DNA of 30,559 nucleotides from an uncultured Bacilli bacterium (GCA_934101275.1 CAKOQM010000012.1:1-30559); one strand, 5' to 3'. Counted from the stretch's first letter, positions 7,750 to 16,325 are shown. Numbers and translations: made by a program. Notes: generated by a model from the sequence alone, not told the origin.

Positions 7750-7998
7750 TCATTCATCTTTCTTTTGAAGTTTTGCTTGTAAAAGAGCTGTTACATCAGA
7801 AGCGATATGGTCATCATCAATTTCTTTAACAGTAATTTGACCATTTTCAAGACTGTATTCAAATACAACAACATTCATTTTGCTAACGTTTTCATCATTC
7901 ATGCGTACCGCTAAGGCATAATTTTTATTTTGATATGCGGTATCTTCTAATATATAAAAACGAGAACCATTTTTTAAATCAATTAAACTATCTTTCAT
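7750..7998 (-). CDS. Small conserved-looking hypothetical protein (82 aa)
   Basis: A soluble 82-residue protein with no signal or membrane segment. The pattern (SLIDLKNGSRFYILEDTAYQNKNYALAVR, then VVVFEYSLENGQITVKEI) looks like a small all-beta domain similar in style to DUF1292-type proteins that report an entry of the form 'name, value, update'. This likeness is weak. It ends in TGA, showing that TGA is a stop in this genome. It follows the large gene by 8 bases and is the last of three genes, all unknown. The short 86-residue gene at the head of the operon has a comparable size and composition (YNSEKYVVVAVHEI), so the two may be distant relatives. Function is not known. Confidence 0.75.
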   Translation of the reverse strand: MKDSLIDLKNGSRFYILEDTAYQNKNYALAVRMNDENVSKMNVVVFEYSLENGQITVKEIDDDHIASDVTALLQAKLQKKDE

Positions 7999-8006
7999 TT
8001 ATTCAC

Positions 8007-10031
8007 CTATCTAGACATTTCCATGCCGTTATTATAAACATCTAAAATATCTTGTAAATTAAGCCATGCGTATTCACCATTTTGATTAACAATACGAGCC
8101 GCTACTTGATTTGGATCAATACCACTATCCAGTAACTCACCAATATTACCAGTAAAATTAGAACCATCTGGCAATTTTAATAGTTTTATACTTGTTCCAT
8201 TTTCACGTTGAGCAAGCTCTGTTAACAAATGAACAGGATCGGCTTCACTCATGGCGTTTGCAGAATTTACAAAACCATGTTCAATACCTGATAAATCTAT
8301 GTTTTCTCCGGTATTTAAATCAGCATAAGAAGGAGAAGAAGGTTCTAAAGGCTCTGTTGGTACCGCATTATTTGGGGTAGCTGGATTATTATTAACGACA
8401 TTCGCTGTATCTAGCTCGCTGGTATCTTGGTCTAGAGCATTATTTGGTGAAGAAACTCTAATCGTTTCCGCTTCATATGTTTTTTCTGGATGTAAAAAAT
8501 CATTTAATTTATCATGTAAATCTAGAGCTTCACCAATTTTGTAACCTACCGCCGCGCCATTTAAGAACCATTGAACTTTTGGATTCTTAAGGGCTTCATT
8601 TATTTTTTCAACAGCTTTATAAGCCTTTGTGTCTCCGTACTTTTCTTTTAATTTTTCTTTAGCATTCATAATGATATTATCAACAGGTGTTGGCTTACCA
8701 TGTAAAAAGCCTTTAGAAACCACCTTATTAACAAGTTTGGCCGTCGAATAAGCAATCCTTATGGTACCAAGGCCTGAAAAAGCAATGGTTGGCATAACAG
8801 CTGCAGCAGTAAGACCCACACCAGCTCCAGCAAGAGCATAAGGAAGAAGTTTACCCATAGCTTTTAAATACGCCTTTACATCCTTTTTCTCTGGTTGCTT
8901 TTGTTCTTCAATTAAAGCAGGATCTTCAGGTTGTCTTTGCTCTTCAAGATGATCTTCACTTGGCTTTTCTGGTGGAATAGTATTTTCTTTTTCTTCCGCA
9001 ACACTTGGAAATTGAGGTTCCTCTTTAGGATGATCCTTATCTGCCTCCATAACATTACGGTTATTATATTCTTGGGCTTCTTGCTTTTGATTTTCTAAAC
9101 TTCGGCCAACATAACTTATTTTATATGGATGATCCGACAACACTTCAAACCAGCCATTCAATTCGCCTAAAACACCGTTTAAGTAATTTTGAATATTTTG
9201 TAAATTTTCTTGTTCTGTGACAAATATTTTTTCACCATAACTTGCTATTTTTTCATTACTAAAATCATTAGCTATTTGAGTACAAACATCTCTAAAATTA
9301 ACACTATCAACATTTACGTAATCTTCAACACCTAATATTACTTTACAATATTCTATATATCTTTCTTTTGAAGATGGTATAGCAAGCGTCAAATTATGTT
9401 CTTTACTTGCCTTTACAAGTCTTTCTTTAACTTCATCATAATGAATCACAATTTCTCTATTGTTTGGGGCCTCTTTTTTTGTATTTGAAAAATCTTTAGG
9501 CCATAAAACATCGACATCATCCGTTTTAGAGGTTTTTGGTTGATCAACAACACTCATACCCGTTTCTTCAGTTGGAACGGTTTTCGTATCCTCTTTTGAA
9601 TTTTTAGGATCCTCTTGTTGTTTTGACGGTTCACTTTCCTTAGTTACATCTTCTTTTTTGGCATCTTCCTTTTTTTGATCGTTTTCTAACTCTTCTTTAC
9701 TTACATATTCAATATTCATAGAAAAAGTGGGATGAATATCAATCTTCTTTTTTAAATCGGTATAAGCATACGTCATGTAAGTAGCAATATCCTGAAATTC
9801 TGGATCTAAATTGTTTGCATCAGGATGAAAATCTTTTAAAGCTTTTCTGATAAAATCGCTTAAATTTGTACTATCAATTTTTGAAACATCGACATCATCC
9901 CCTAAGAAAATGTTGGCATAAACCTCTAATCTTTCACTAGCTGTACGATTTCCTAGTTTGGAATTGTCTAATTCTCCTTTTTTACTTAAATTTGTTAATC
10001 TTTCTTTAATTTCTAAATAATCTAGTTTCAT
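8007..10031 (-). CDS. Large hypothetical protein with J-domain-like N-terminus and internal duplication
   Basis: 674 residues, function unknown. Residues 1-100 look like a J domain: YANIFLG, then FIRKALKDFHPDANN with the HPD tripeptide at 69-71, then a helix ending AYTDLKK. Residues about 195-300 repeat the module (YDEVKERLVKASKE.. YCKVILGVEDYVN..) but lack HPD. Between and after are long Glu/Lys/Pro-rich linkers (100-190, 320-390), typical of disordered spacers. Residues about 395-430 form a Gly/Ala-rich hydrophobic stretch (ALAGAGVGLTAAAVMPTIAF) that may enter a membrane, and VQWFLNGAAVGYKIGEALDL follows. The C-terminus is an acidic then compact domain (WLNLQDILDVYNNG). ATG at 10031; it is the middle gene of an operon with two small unknown proteins. 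The J-domain reading is inference from the motif. Confidence 0.8.
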   Translation of the reverse strand: MKLDYLEIKERLTNLSKKGELDNSKLGNRTASERLEVYANIFLGDDVDVSKIDSTNLSDFIRKALKDFHPDANNLDPEFQDIATYMTYAYTDLKKKIDIHPTFSMNIEYVSKEELENDQKKEDAKKEDVTKESEPSKQQEDPKNSKEDTKTVPTEETGMSVVDQPKTSKTDDVDVLWPKDFSNTKKEAPNNREIVIHYDEVKERLVKASKEHNLTLAIPSSKERYIEYCKVILGVEDYVNVDSVNFRDVCTQIANDFSNEKIASYGEKIFVTEQENLQNIQNYLNGVLGELNGWFEVLSDHPYKISYVGRSLENQKQEAQEYNNRNVMEADKDHPKEEPQFPSVAEEKENTIPPEKPSEDHLEEQRQPEDPALIEEQKQPEKKDVKAYLKAMGKLLPYALAGAGVGLTAAAVMPTIAFSGLGTIRIAYSTAKLVNKVVSKGFLHGKPTPVDNIIMNAKEKLKEKYGDTKAYKAVEKINEALKNPKVQWFLNGAAVGYKIGEALDLHDKLNDFLHPEKTYEAETIRVSSPNNALDQDTSELDTANVVNNNPATPNNAVPTEPLEPSSPSYADLNTGENIDLSGIEHGFVNSANAMSEADPVHLLTELAQRENGTSIKLLKLPDGSNFTGNIGELLDSGIDPNQVAARIVNQNGEYAWLNLQDILDVYNNGMEMSR

Positions 10032-10043
10032 ATATCCCCCTTA

Positions 10044-10301
10044 TTAAAATAAATCCTCAACATCTTTTTTTAATTGTTCTTGAAAAGCCGGCATTAACCT
10101 ATTGATTAAAGCAGAATCCATTACTAAATGTGGTTCTTTTACGGTTCCAAAAAAGACACTAAAATCATCGGTTGGTTCACCATCATAAGATAATAAACAA
10201 GCCAAAGCAAAAACTTTACTCATTTCTTTTATCTCATGAACAGCTACCACAACATATTTTTCACTGTTATATTCTATTACATCTGCATTTTGAAAAAACA
10301 T
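10044..10301 (-). CDS. Small hypothetical protein heading the three-gene operon (86 aa)
   Basis: A soluble protein of 86 residues, beginning MFFQNADVIEYNSEKYVVVAVHEI and ending in an acidic helix (QEQLKKDVEDLF). I chose ATG 10301 because AAAGAGG lies 6-12 bases upstream; an earlier in-frame ATG at 10343 falls in the promoter. The N-terminal strand pattern (V-Y-x-V-x-A-V-x-E) suggests a small beta-rich fold. It lies 12 bases upstream of the J-domain-like gene and is surely co-transcribed. Function unknown. Confidence 0.75.
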   Translation of the reverse strand: MFFQNADVIEYNSEKYVVVAVHEIKEMSKVFALACLLSYDGEPTDDFSVFFGTVKEPHLVMDSALINRLMPAFQEQLKKDVEDLF

Positions 10302-10327
10302 AAAAATACCTCTTTCTATCCCCACTA

Positions 10328-10336
10328 CAATGTAGT
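10328..10336 (-). promoter_or_regulatory. Extended -10 promoter of the three-gene unknown operon
   Basis: Minus-strand TGATATACT (TGn plus TATACT) lies about 27 bases upstream of the ATG at 10301. No clear -35 is seen. Confidence 0.45.
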
Positions 10337-10374
10337 ATATCATAATTTTATCAAATAAAAAAGCCCCTATATTT

Positions 10375-11256
10375 CTATTTTCGCATCATTTTATGATGGT
10401 ATTCCTCCTTTAAATAGGCACTTGATAAATGTGTATAGATTTCAGTTGTACTTAACTTTTCATGGCCTAAAAGTTCTTGAACCGTTTTAATATCTGCCCC
10501 ACTAGAAAGCATGTCAGTCGCATAAGTATGTCTTAAAGTATGAGGCGATACGTGTTGAATCAAATGAGATTCATAGGCTTTTTTTTGAACGATCTTTTCG
10601 ATACTACTACGACTCATCTTTCCCCCTCTTTGATTCACCAATAAATAATCATGTTTTTCTTTCTTTAATAAATCTTTTCTAACATTTAAGTAATCTTCTA
10701 AAGCATCCAAAGCCACATCCCCAAAATAAACCAGGCGTTCTTTTTTGCCTTTACCAACGGTATAAATCGTTTTCTCCTTCATTTTTATATCTTTTAAACA
10801 AATATTAGATAGTTCACTTACACGAAGACCTGTTGAATAAAGAAGTTCTAAAATAAGATACCTTTCTTTATCCCAAGCTGTATCTAAATGAGAAAAAGAA
10901 AGAAGTTTTTCGGTTTGTTCCGCATTTAAAATGTTAGGTAAAGGTTTTGAAAGTTTAGGATTATGAATTTTAATAAAGATATTTTGTTTAACCTTACCCT
11001 CTTGCATTAAATAATTGTAAAAACTTCTTAAACAGCTTAAATGTCTCGCGACACTTTTATTTGTAAAACCTAAGTCATCTAAATATTTTAAATAAAGACG
11101 AACATTTTCTTTACTCAAAGCTAAAAAATTCCAATGATGATGATTTACAAAATTTAAAAATTCATGTAAATCATTTTGATAAGCACTTATCGTATTAAGT
11201 GAAAACATACGTTCATTTTTAAGATATTGTATAAATTTTTCCTCACTATTCTTCAT
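10375..11256 (-). CDS. xerC: Tyrosine recombinase, XerC/XerD type
   Basis: Site-specific recombinase of 293 residues, the normal Xer length. The N-terminal SAM-like core-binding domain (FIQYLKNERMFSLNTISAYQ) is followed by the catalytic domain with all key residues: Arg145 (STGLRVSELS), a Lys in GKGKKER (169-171), His239 and Arg242 (PHTLRHTYA), His265 (LLGHEKLST) and Tyr274 (TEIYTHLS). Xer proteins resolve chromosome dimers at dif during division. A compact sequence without phage or integron additions, next to housekeeping genes, supports that over an element integrase. XerC versus XerD is not settled. No ribosome site precedes the ATG, so the message may be leaderless or nearly so. It is divergent from murT. 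Confidence 0.88.
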   Translation of the reverse strand: MKNSEEKFIQYLKNERMFSLNTISAYQNDLHEFLNFVNHHHWNFLALSKENVRLYLKYLDDLGFTNKSVARHLSCLRSFYNYLMQEGKVKQNIFIKIHNPKLSKPLPNILNAEQTEKLLSFSHLDTAWDKERYLILELLYSTGLRVSELSNICLKDIKMKEKTIYTVGKGKKERLVYFGDVALDALEDYLNVRKDLLKKEKHDYLLVNQRGGKMSRSSIEKIVQKKAYESHLIQHVSPHTLRHTYATDMLSSGADIKTVQELLGHEKLSTTEIYTHLSSAYLKEEYHHKMMRK

Positions 11257-11286
11257 TTAAATCACGGTTTTATTTTACCATCTTTA

Positions 11287-11315
11287 TTGTCAAATGAAAA
11301 GCTATCTGCTATAAT
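11287..11315 (+). promoter_or_regulatory. Promoter of murT-gatD
   Basis: TTGTCA (11287-11292), 17-base spacer, perfect TATAAT (11310-11315), 20 bases before the murT ATG. It lies in the 78-base gap shared with divergent xerC. Confidence 0.8.
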
Positions 11316-11334
11316 TTTCGTAGGTGATGAAAAG

Positions 11335-12678
11335 ATGATGACAACTTTACAAATCATTATTAACAAAGGTTTGACATTTCTTTGTAAATTATTTCATAAA
11401 AACGGTAGTCAATTTCCTGGCGCCATTAGTTATAACATGAATCAACATGTCTTAGAAAAAATTAAATATCCAAAATATGTTATTGGTGTCACTGGTTCCA
11501 GTGGGAAAGGAACAACGACCCAAATGATTTATCATATCTTAACGGATGCGGGGTTAGATGTTTCTTATAATGCTTCTGGAAGTAATGGGATACGAGGTAT
11601 TACAACTCTTATTTTAAATAATTGTACGTTAACAGGAAAATTTAAACACGATGTGTTACTTTTAGAATTAGATGAAAGACACTTGCATCTTGCTTTTGGT
11701 AAAAATAAAATGACCCATTTAGTTGTCACGAATATTACGCGTGATCAACCTGCCCGTAATGGTTCTCCGGATATTATTTATGATGCGATTTTTAATGCCA
11801 TCGATGAAAAAACGACCCTTATTTTAAACGCTGATGATCCAGGTCTTATGAAAGAAAAATTAAACTTTAAAGGAAACATTATTACGTATGGTATAAATAA
11901 AACAAAAGATTCTTATTCTAAAAAGGAAAATTTTTCGGTGGATAATGCTTATTGTCCTAAATGTCATAAAAAACTCATTTATTATTATTACCATTATGGT
12001 CATATAGGTTCTTACTATTGTCAAAATTGTGATTTTAAAAGAGGAACACCTGATTTTTCAGCCTCTCATGTTGATTTAGAAAAAAGAACTATGCTTATTA
12101 ACAATAACGAAGTTCGATTAAATAAAAATTTTCTTTTTACCGCTTACGCTACTCTAGCGGCTTATGCTTTATGTAAAACAATCGGTATTAAAGAAAAGCA
12201 AATTTTATATGCTTTAAATGACGATATGATTGCTTCTAAAAGGGGTCATGAATATAAAATCGATAACAGAAACGTTTTAATGTTGGAAAGTAAAAATGAA
12301 AATGCTTTAAGCTATTATCAATCCCTTCGATATATTGTGAACGAAACAGGTAAAAAAGATGTCATACTAGGCTTTGATAATGTTTCTAGAAGATATAAGT
12401 ATAATGATTTGAGTTGGCTTTGGGATGTTGATTTTGAGCTTTTAAATGACAATAATATTGAAAAAATATTTTTGATTGGTCGATTTAAATGGGATGTCTT
12501 AGTAAGACTTAAATACGCTAAAATTAAAGCTTCTAAAATTGTTTTGATTGACGATTTAAATCAACTTATTCCAACAATAAAACAAGAATCAACAGGAAAT
12601 ATTTATACAATGGTTTGTTTTGATATGACCGAAATAATAAAAAAGAAAATAAAGGAGTACAACAATGGAAACAATTAA
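11335..12678 (+). CDS. murT: Lipid II isoglutaminyl synthase, ligase subunit
   Basis: Mur-ligase-like subunit that, with GatD, amidates the D-Glu of the peptidoglycan stem peptide on lipid II. 448 residues. The ATP-binding motif IGVTGSSGKGTTT is at about 50-62. An inserted zinc ribbon has CPKC (207-210) and CQNC (229-232). The C-terminal DUF1727 domain keeps NDLSWLWDVDFE, with Asp358 at the place of the Asp thought to help in catalysis in Staphylococcus MurT. ATG 11335 follows AGGTGA with seven bases between; an open frame upstream of it runs through the promoter and is not coding. It overlaps gatD by 14 bases. The intact ligase contrasts with its altered partner. Confidence 0.92.
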   Translation: MMTTLQIIINKGLTFLCKLFHKNGSQFPGAISYNMNQHVLEKIKYPKYVIGVTGSSGKGTTTQMIYHILTDAGLDVSYNASGSNGIRGITTLILNNCTLTGKFKHDVLLLELDERHLHLAFGKNKMTHLVVTNITRDQPARNGSPDIIYDAIFNAIDEKTTLILNADDPGLMKEKLNFKGNIITYGINKTKDSYSKKENFSVDNAYCPKCHKKLIYYYYHYGHIGSYYCQNCDFKRGTPDFSASHVDLEKRTMLINNNEVRLNKNFLFTAYATLAAYALCKTIGIKEKQILYALNDDMIASKRGHEYKIDNRNVLMLESKNENALSYYQSLRYIVNETGKKDVILGFDNVSRRYKYNDLSWLWDVDFELLNDNNIEKIFLIGRFKWDVLVRLKYAKIKASKIVLIDDLNQLIPTIKQESTGNIYTMVCFDMTEIIKKKIKEYNNGNN

Positions 12679-13405
12679 AATCGCACATCTTTATTATGAT
12701 TTAATGAATCTTTATGGAGAACATGGTAACGTAAGAGGTCTTACCCATCACTTGGAAAGTCATGGCATCCGTGTTATTGTTCATAATTTATCTATTGATG
12801 ACAAAATCAAATTTGATGATTATGATCTTTTCTATATAGGAAGTGGTTCAAAAGAGTCTTTTCTACTTGCTTTAAGCGATCTTTTAAAAAGAAAAGAAGA
12901 TGTGATAAAAGCTTTCAATAAAAACAAATTTTTTGTTGTCACAGGTAATGCTCTTGATTTTTTTGGAGAAAGTTTTACAACCGTAGATAATGTAAAATAT
13001 GAAGCCCTAGGACTTTTTAAATATCAAAGCATGGAGACAGATTTTCGAATTGTTGGAGAACAGGTTTTTGAAGCTAAAGATCTAAAGGAAGAAATTATCG
13101 GTTTTGAAAATCGAAATTCCGTTTTAAAAAATGTGCATGAAAAACCTTTATTTACAGTTAAAGAAGGAACCGGATATGCTCCAAATGAAATCACAGACGG
13201 TATTTTAAAAAAGCATTTCTACGGCACCTATTTACTTGGCCCCCTTTTCATTCGAAACCCTTATTTCAATGAAAAAATAATTAAAGAAATTTTAAAACAA
13301 AGAAAGTTAGAATATAAGCCTTTTCAAGATGATATAGAAATAACAGCTTATAATGAATACCGAAAAAACTTATTAAATGAAAATGAAGATATGGAAAAAG
13401 AATAA
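12665..13405 (+). CDS. gatD: GatD-like glutamine amidotransferase, predicted catalytically inactive
   Basis: By position and overall pattern this is GatD, the class I glutaminase partner of MurT: KIAHLYYDLMNLYGEHGNV, then IGFENR, then GTYLLGPLFIRNPYF. But the active site is gone. Where functional proteins have ICGGYQ with the nucleophile Cys, this one reads VVTGNALDFFG (Thr93). Where they have GTYLHGPL with the catalytic His, it has Leu191. The usual GGGQDRQ loop is GSGSKES. There is no cysteine anywhere in the 246 residues. The fold and the genetic coupling to murT (overlap, AAAGGAG 5-6 bases upstream) remain, so it may be a structural partner letting MurT use free ammonia, or a repurposed protein. 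The frame is clean, not a decaying pseudogene. Confidence 0.85.
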   Translation: METIKIAHLYYDLMNLYGEHGNVRGLTHHLESHGIRVIVHNLSIDDKIKFDDYDLFYIGSGSKESFLLALSDLLKRKEDVIKAFNKNKFFVVTGNALDFFGESFTTVDNVKYEALGLFKYQSMETDFRIVGEQVFEAKDLKEEIIGFENRNSVLKNVHEKPLFTVKEGTGYAPNEITDGILKKHFYGTYLLGPLFIRNPYFNEKIIKEILKQRKLEYKPFQDDIEITAYNEYRKNLLNENEDMEKE

Positions 13406-13428
13406 GACAAAAATCTTATTCTTTTTTA
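13397..13428. terminator. Bidirectional terminator between gatD and the pseudopilin gene
   Basis: AAAGAATAAGA (13397-13407) and TCTTATTCTTT (13414-13424) form an 11-bp stem with T runs in both directions. It overlaps the gatD stop. Confidence 0.85.
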
Positions 13429-13432
13429 AACG

Positions 13433-13828
13433 TTAATCTATGGAATCTATAGAGCAAGTAAATTCATTATTTTGATAAGTTATCAAAACAGGTGTCTGAG
13501 AAGATATCCGTTCTTTATTACGTGGGTCAATTAAATCATCGTCACTGATAAGACCTTGTTCTAAAAGACGTCCCACCGTTACAGAACATGTTTTTTTACT
13601 GATACAGGTACTCTTAAGACTTTTATTAGAATTTGTTTCATCTTTCGCAGCATTTAAGTGAATATAACTGCACGCGGCTTTCGTTAAAGTTTCTTTAAAA
13701 GAGGTATATTGTTTATCTTGCTGTTTATTTAATAAACCACTCATATTAGAAACAATAACCATACCAAGGAGGCTTAAAAGGCCAATAGTAATCACTAGTT
13801 CGACAAGTGTAAACCCTTTTTTATTCAT
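13433..13828 (-). CDS. Type II secretion/competence pseudopilin
   Basis: A 131-residue prepilin with the class III leader MNKKG|FTLVELVITIGLLSLLGMVIV. The prepilin peptidase (encoded at 25025) would cut before Phe and the N-terminal helix would form the pilus core. Glu5 of the mature protein (FTLVE) is present. Four cysteines (ACSYI, STCIS, KTCSV, FTCSI) in the head could form disulfides outside the cell. I chose ATG 13828, with AGGTGA six bases upstream; a GTG nine bases earlier overlaps that site. The start overlaps the psd stop by 8 bp. This resembles ComGC-type pseudopilins of DNA uptake systems but the exact member is unclear. The assembly ATPase is not in this window. Confidence 0.88.
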   Translation of the reverse strand: MNKKGFTLVELVITIGLLSLLGMVIVSNMSGLLNKQQDKQYTSFKETLTKAACSYIHLNAAKDETNSNKSLKSTCISKKTCSVTVGRLLEQGLISDDDLIDPRNKERISSQTPVLITYQNNEFTCSIDSID

Positions 13829-14696
13829 CTTTTTCACCTATTTTCTGTCCACATTGTACCACAGCTTCATAACCATTTAAAGATTTAGAAAGTAAATTTT
13901 GGGGCTTTTTCAACACATCTTTAGAAAATAAAACTAAAACGGTGGATCCTCCAAAGAAAAACATGCCCTTTTCCATCCCTCTTGTAAATTCTTTTTGATA
14001 ATGGTTTTTAATCTTACCAACACCTAAGGCTCCTACTTCCATATATAAAACATCTTGAAAGTTTTTCGTTTCTAAAAGAGAATATTCTCGTGTATTTTCA
14101 AGATACACTTGTTTTTTTCTTAACGCGACATCTCGTACCGTATGAAAAATCCCAGGTATTTTTTTAGCAAACAAAAGTTTTCCATCATCAAAATAATGAT
14201 AACGGTGATAATGGGTTGGTATTAATCTAAAAACATAAAGAAGCCCACCCTTATACTTTAAGGCCATACCACGATTTTGTAAAAGTTCTTCTAAGGAATA
14301 AGACAATCCCTTCACTTTAAAAATACTTTTCTCATCGATTGGATAGGCGCTTAAATAAGCATCACAAGGAGCATAAAAGCTTTGGTTATCTTTTGGAAAA
14401 GAAACTTGTTTTTTCTCTCGCGTAAAAAAATCATTAAAACTTTGATAATTTTTTTCTTTATATAACGTCATATCTATTTTATTTTTAGAAATAAAAGACG
14501 AAATGAGCTTTTTAGAAAATTTAGAATCATAAAAATGTCCCATTAAAGAACTTACTTTTTTAGATGTGACAAAAGGCATCATTTTTTGGCCTATAAAGGA
14601 ATGATAAAGAAAATCTAAAAATTTATTATCTTGATACTCTTTTACATACAAAAGTAAAGAAGTGCACTCACAAGAAGTATCCCGTATATTACACAT
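13821..14696 (-). CDS. psd: Phosphatidylserine decarboxylase
   Basis: Converts phosphatidylserine into phosphatidylethanolamine, membrane-associated. The pyruvoyl-forming motif is GGST (Ser251 counted from the ATG), where the chain cleaves itself into beta and alpha subunits. Also visible are FNDFFTREKK, APCDAYLSAYPI and THYHRYHYFDDG, all typical of the family. The start is uncertain. ATG 14696 would overlap pssA by 55 bases and has no ribosome site. TTG 14651 overlaps only by 10 bases and puts the protein near the usual N-terminus (YVKEYQDNKFLDFLY). It follows pssA directly, completing the PE pathway. Confidence 0.92.
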   Translation of the reverse strand: MCNIRDTSCECTSLLLYVKEYQDNKFLDFLYHSFIGQKMMPFVTSKKVSSLMGHFYDSKFSKKLISSFISKNKIDMTLYKEKNYQSFNDFFTREKKQVSFPKDNQSFYAPCDAYLSAYPIDEKSIFKVKGLSYSLEELLQNRGMALKYKGGLLYVFRLIPTHYHRYHYFDDGKLLFAKKIPGIFHTVRDVALRKKQVYLENTREYSLLETKNFQDVLYMEVGALGVGKIKNHYQKEFTRGMEKGMFFFGGSTVLVLFSKDVLKKPQNLLSKSLNGYEAVVQCGQKIGEKDE

Positions 14697-15262
14697 ACGA
14701 TTTCACCCTTTCCTTTTAAATGAGGAACTCTTATTTTTGAAATTTGTAAAACAGCCACAATTATCATAGCTAAAACATAAAAATAAGGTAAATAATGTGG
14801 AAAAAAGGAAAGAAGCAAATAGACAGTTGGAAAAATAATCGAAGATGGCGTGACTGGAAGGCCTGTATAATATTTACGAGCTTCTTTTTCTTTTGTTCTT
14901 CTTATTTCTTCATCAACATTAAACCAAGCAAGTCTAGAAATTGCCGTTAAAAGATAAAATAAAGATATAATTTGTAAAACGATGTGCCCTTTTGTAAGAG
15001 CAATACTTGTAAACAAAGGGGCAACTCCAAAACAAATAACATCTGATAAAGAATCGAGTTGAATCCCATAACGCACATCAAAGTCGCGACGATTTTTTTT
15101 CGTCCGGGCAACTGTCCCATCCAAAGAATCAAAAAGGCCGGCTAAAATAAGACTTAAAAAACTATAAACAATTTGTCCTGTCATAGATAAATAAATACTT
15201 AAAACTCCACATAAGGTTCCTAGAAACGTAAATAACGTTGTATAATCAAAAATTCCTATCAT
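14642..15262 (-). CDS. pssA: CDP-diacylglycerol-serine O-phosphatidyltransferase
   Basis: Makes phosphatidylserine from CDP-diacylglycerol and serine. The CDP-alcohol phosphotransferase signature is complete: Asp45, Asp48-Gly49, Ala52-Arg53, Gly66, Asp70 and Asp74 (DSLDGTVAR ... GIQLDSLSD). Several membrane segments are present: about 10-30, 32-45, 75-90, 95-115, 138-160, 165-180 and 188-205. At 206 residues it is a normal short bacterial PssA. It overlaps the upstream flippase-like gene by 4 bp and feeds psd downstream. Confidence 0.92.
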   Translation of the reverse strand: MIGIFDYTTLFTFLGTLCGVLSIYLSMTGQIVYSFLSLILAGLFDSLDGTVARTKKNRRDFDVRYGIQLDSLSDVICFGVAPLFTSIALTKGHIVLQIISLFYLLTAISRLAWFNVDEEIRRTKEKEARKYYTGLPVTPSSIIFPTVYLLLSFFPHYLPYFYVLAMIIVAVLQISKIRVPHLKGKGEIVCVIYGILLVSALLYFCM

Positions 15263-16290
15263 AAATCTACTACTCTCTTTCTTTTTATTAAATGAAAAAC
15301 GGAATAAAATAAAGCACTTGTTAAAACAAATAAGTAAAAACTTATACTTCGTAATAATATCATAGCTGAAGCTCCATAAAAAGGGCCATATATCGCCTCG
15401 TTAATTTTCAAAAGAAGATTTTCACTCACCACCACACCGCCTGGGAAAGGAACAAAGTCGCTCGCCAAGGTAATACCGACTTGAAAAGCCAGTAAAGAAA
15501 ACAAAGAATACCCTTCTAAATGAAATGACAAGTAAACCACATAACTGACACTTAATAAAGATATACGCTGCATAAGCATATAAAAAAGGCCTTCTAAAAG
15601 AATTTTAGGTTTTTCTTTTGTTATCTCCGCGCATTTTCTATAATCTTCTAAGGCTTTTTTAAAGGATTTTGTCTTTTCTTCTTCCTTTTTTATCAAATGC
15701 ATTTTAGATCCTAAATGAATAAGCTTTAAGATAAATTTAGGAAAAAGCTTTTTACTATAAACCATCATGATAAAAAGAAAGACGACGAGTAAGGTTGTAA
15801 CAAAGCCAAGAATCACTAATAAAGTAAACAAGCTATTTGTATGAAATAATACCGAAGCATAAAAAGGAAATAAAATAAGAACTAAAAGAAGTAAAGCTAT
15901 TTTATAAAGAATGGTATTTAATAAAATAATTAAACCATTGATCCGGTAGGGAATCCCATCTTTACTCATCTCATACATTTCAACCGGCTGTCCACCCATA
16001 CTACTTGGTGTTATAGCCGAAAAATAATTTTCGGTGCAAACATAACCAATCGCATGAAAAAGAGTTATTTTCTTACCAAAATGATAAAGCATACGTTTTA
16101 AAAATAAGGCCGCCCAAAAAACGTAACATCCCATAAGAACAATACCTAAAATTAAAATAATCGGCTCACATTTTTGAAAAGCTAAAGCTAAAGATGAAAT
16201 GGAATAATCCTTTAAAATGAAATAATACGTTGCCAATAAAAGAACAAGGAAAAATAATATAAATAAAATATACCTCTTTTTAGACTTCAC
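15259..16290 (-). CDS. UPF0104/YbhN-like polytopic membrane protein (MprF-type flippase domain)
   Basis: About 343 residues with roughly eight hydrophobic segments, resembling the membrane domain of lysylphosphatidylglycerol synthase/flippase and the UPF0104 family. The family motifs SAITPSSMGGQPVEMYEM and PFPGGVVVSENLLL (glycine-rich, near the C-terminus) are present. Such proteins are thought to move or bind lipids across the membrane; no catalytic transferase domain is attached. I favour GTG 16290 (KSKKRYILF follows) with GGTGAT five bases upstream; an ATG 12 bases earlier has no site. It is the first gene of the flippase-pssA-psd-pseudopilin operon, consistent with a role in phospholipid handling. 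Confidence 0.8.
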   Translation of the reverse strand: MKSKKRYILFILFFLVLLLATYYFILKDYSISSLALAFQKCEPIILILGIVLMGCYVFWAALFLKRMLYHFGKKITLFHAIGYVCTENYFSAITPSSMGGQPVEMYEMSKDGIPYRINGLIILLNTILYKIALLLLVLILFPFYASVLFHTNSLFTLLVILGFVTTLLVVFLFIMMVYSKKLFPKFILKLIHLGSKMHLIKKEEEKTKSFKKALEDYRKCAEITKEKPKILLEGLFYMLMQRISLLSVSYVVYLSFHLEGYSLFSLLAFQVGITLASDFVPFPGGVVVSENLLLKINEAIYGPFYGASAMILLRSISFYLFVLTSALFYSVFHLIKRKRVVDL

Positions 16291-16325
16291 TTTTATCACC
16301 ATATTAATGGTAGCATAGATAAAAC

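Noticed and set aside
7750..7752. Mycoplasma code (TGA as Trp)
   Set aside because: TGA ends the 82-residue gene right before a terminator, and tryptophans are TGG.
11227..11334. Upstream extension of MurT
   Set aside because: It runs through the TTGTCA/TATAAT promoter and overlaps divergent xerC; AGGTGA marks ATG 11335.
13829..13837. GTG start of the pseudopilin
   Set aside because: It lies within the ribosome site AGGTGA of the ATG at 13828.
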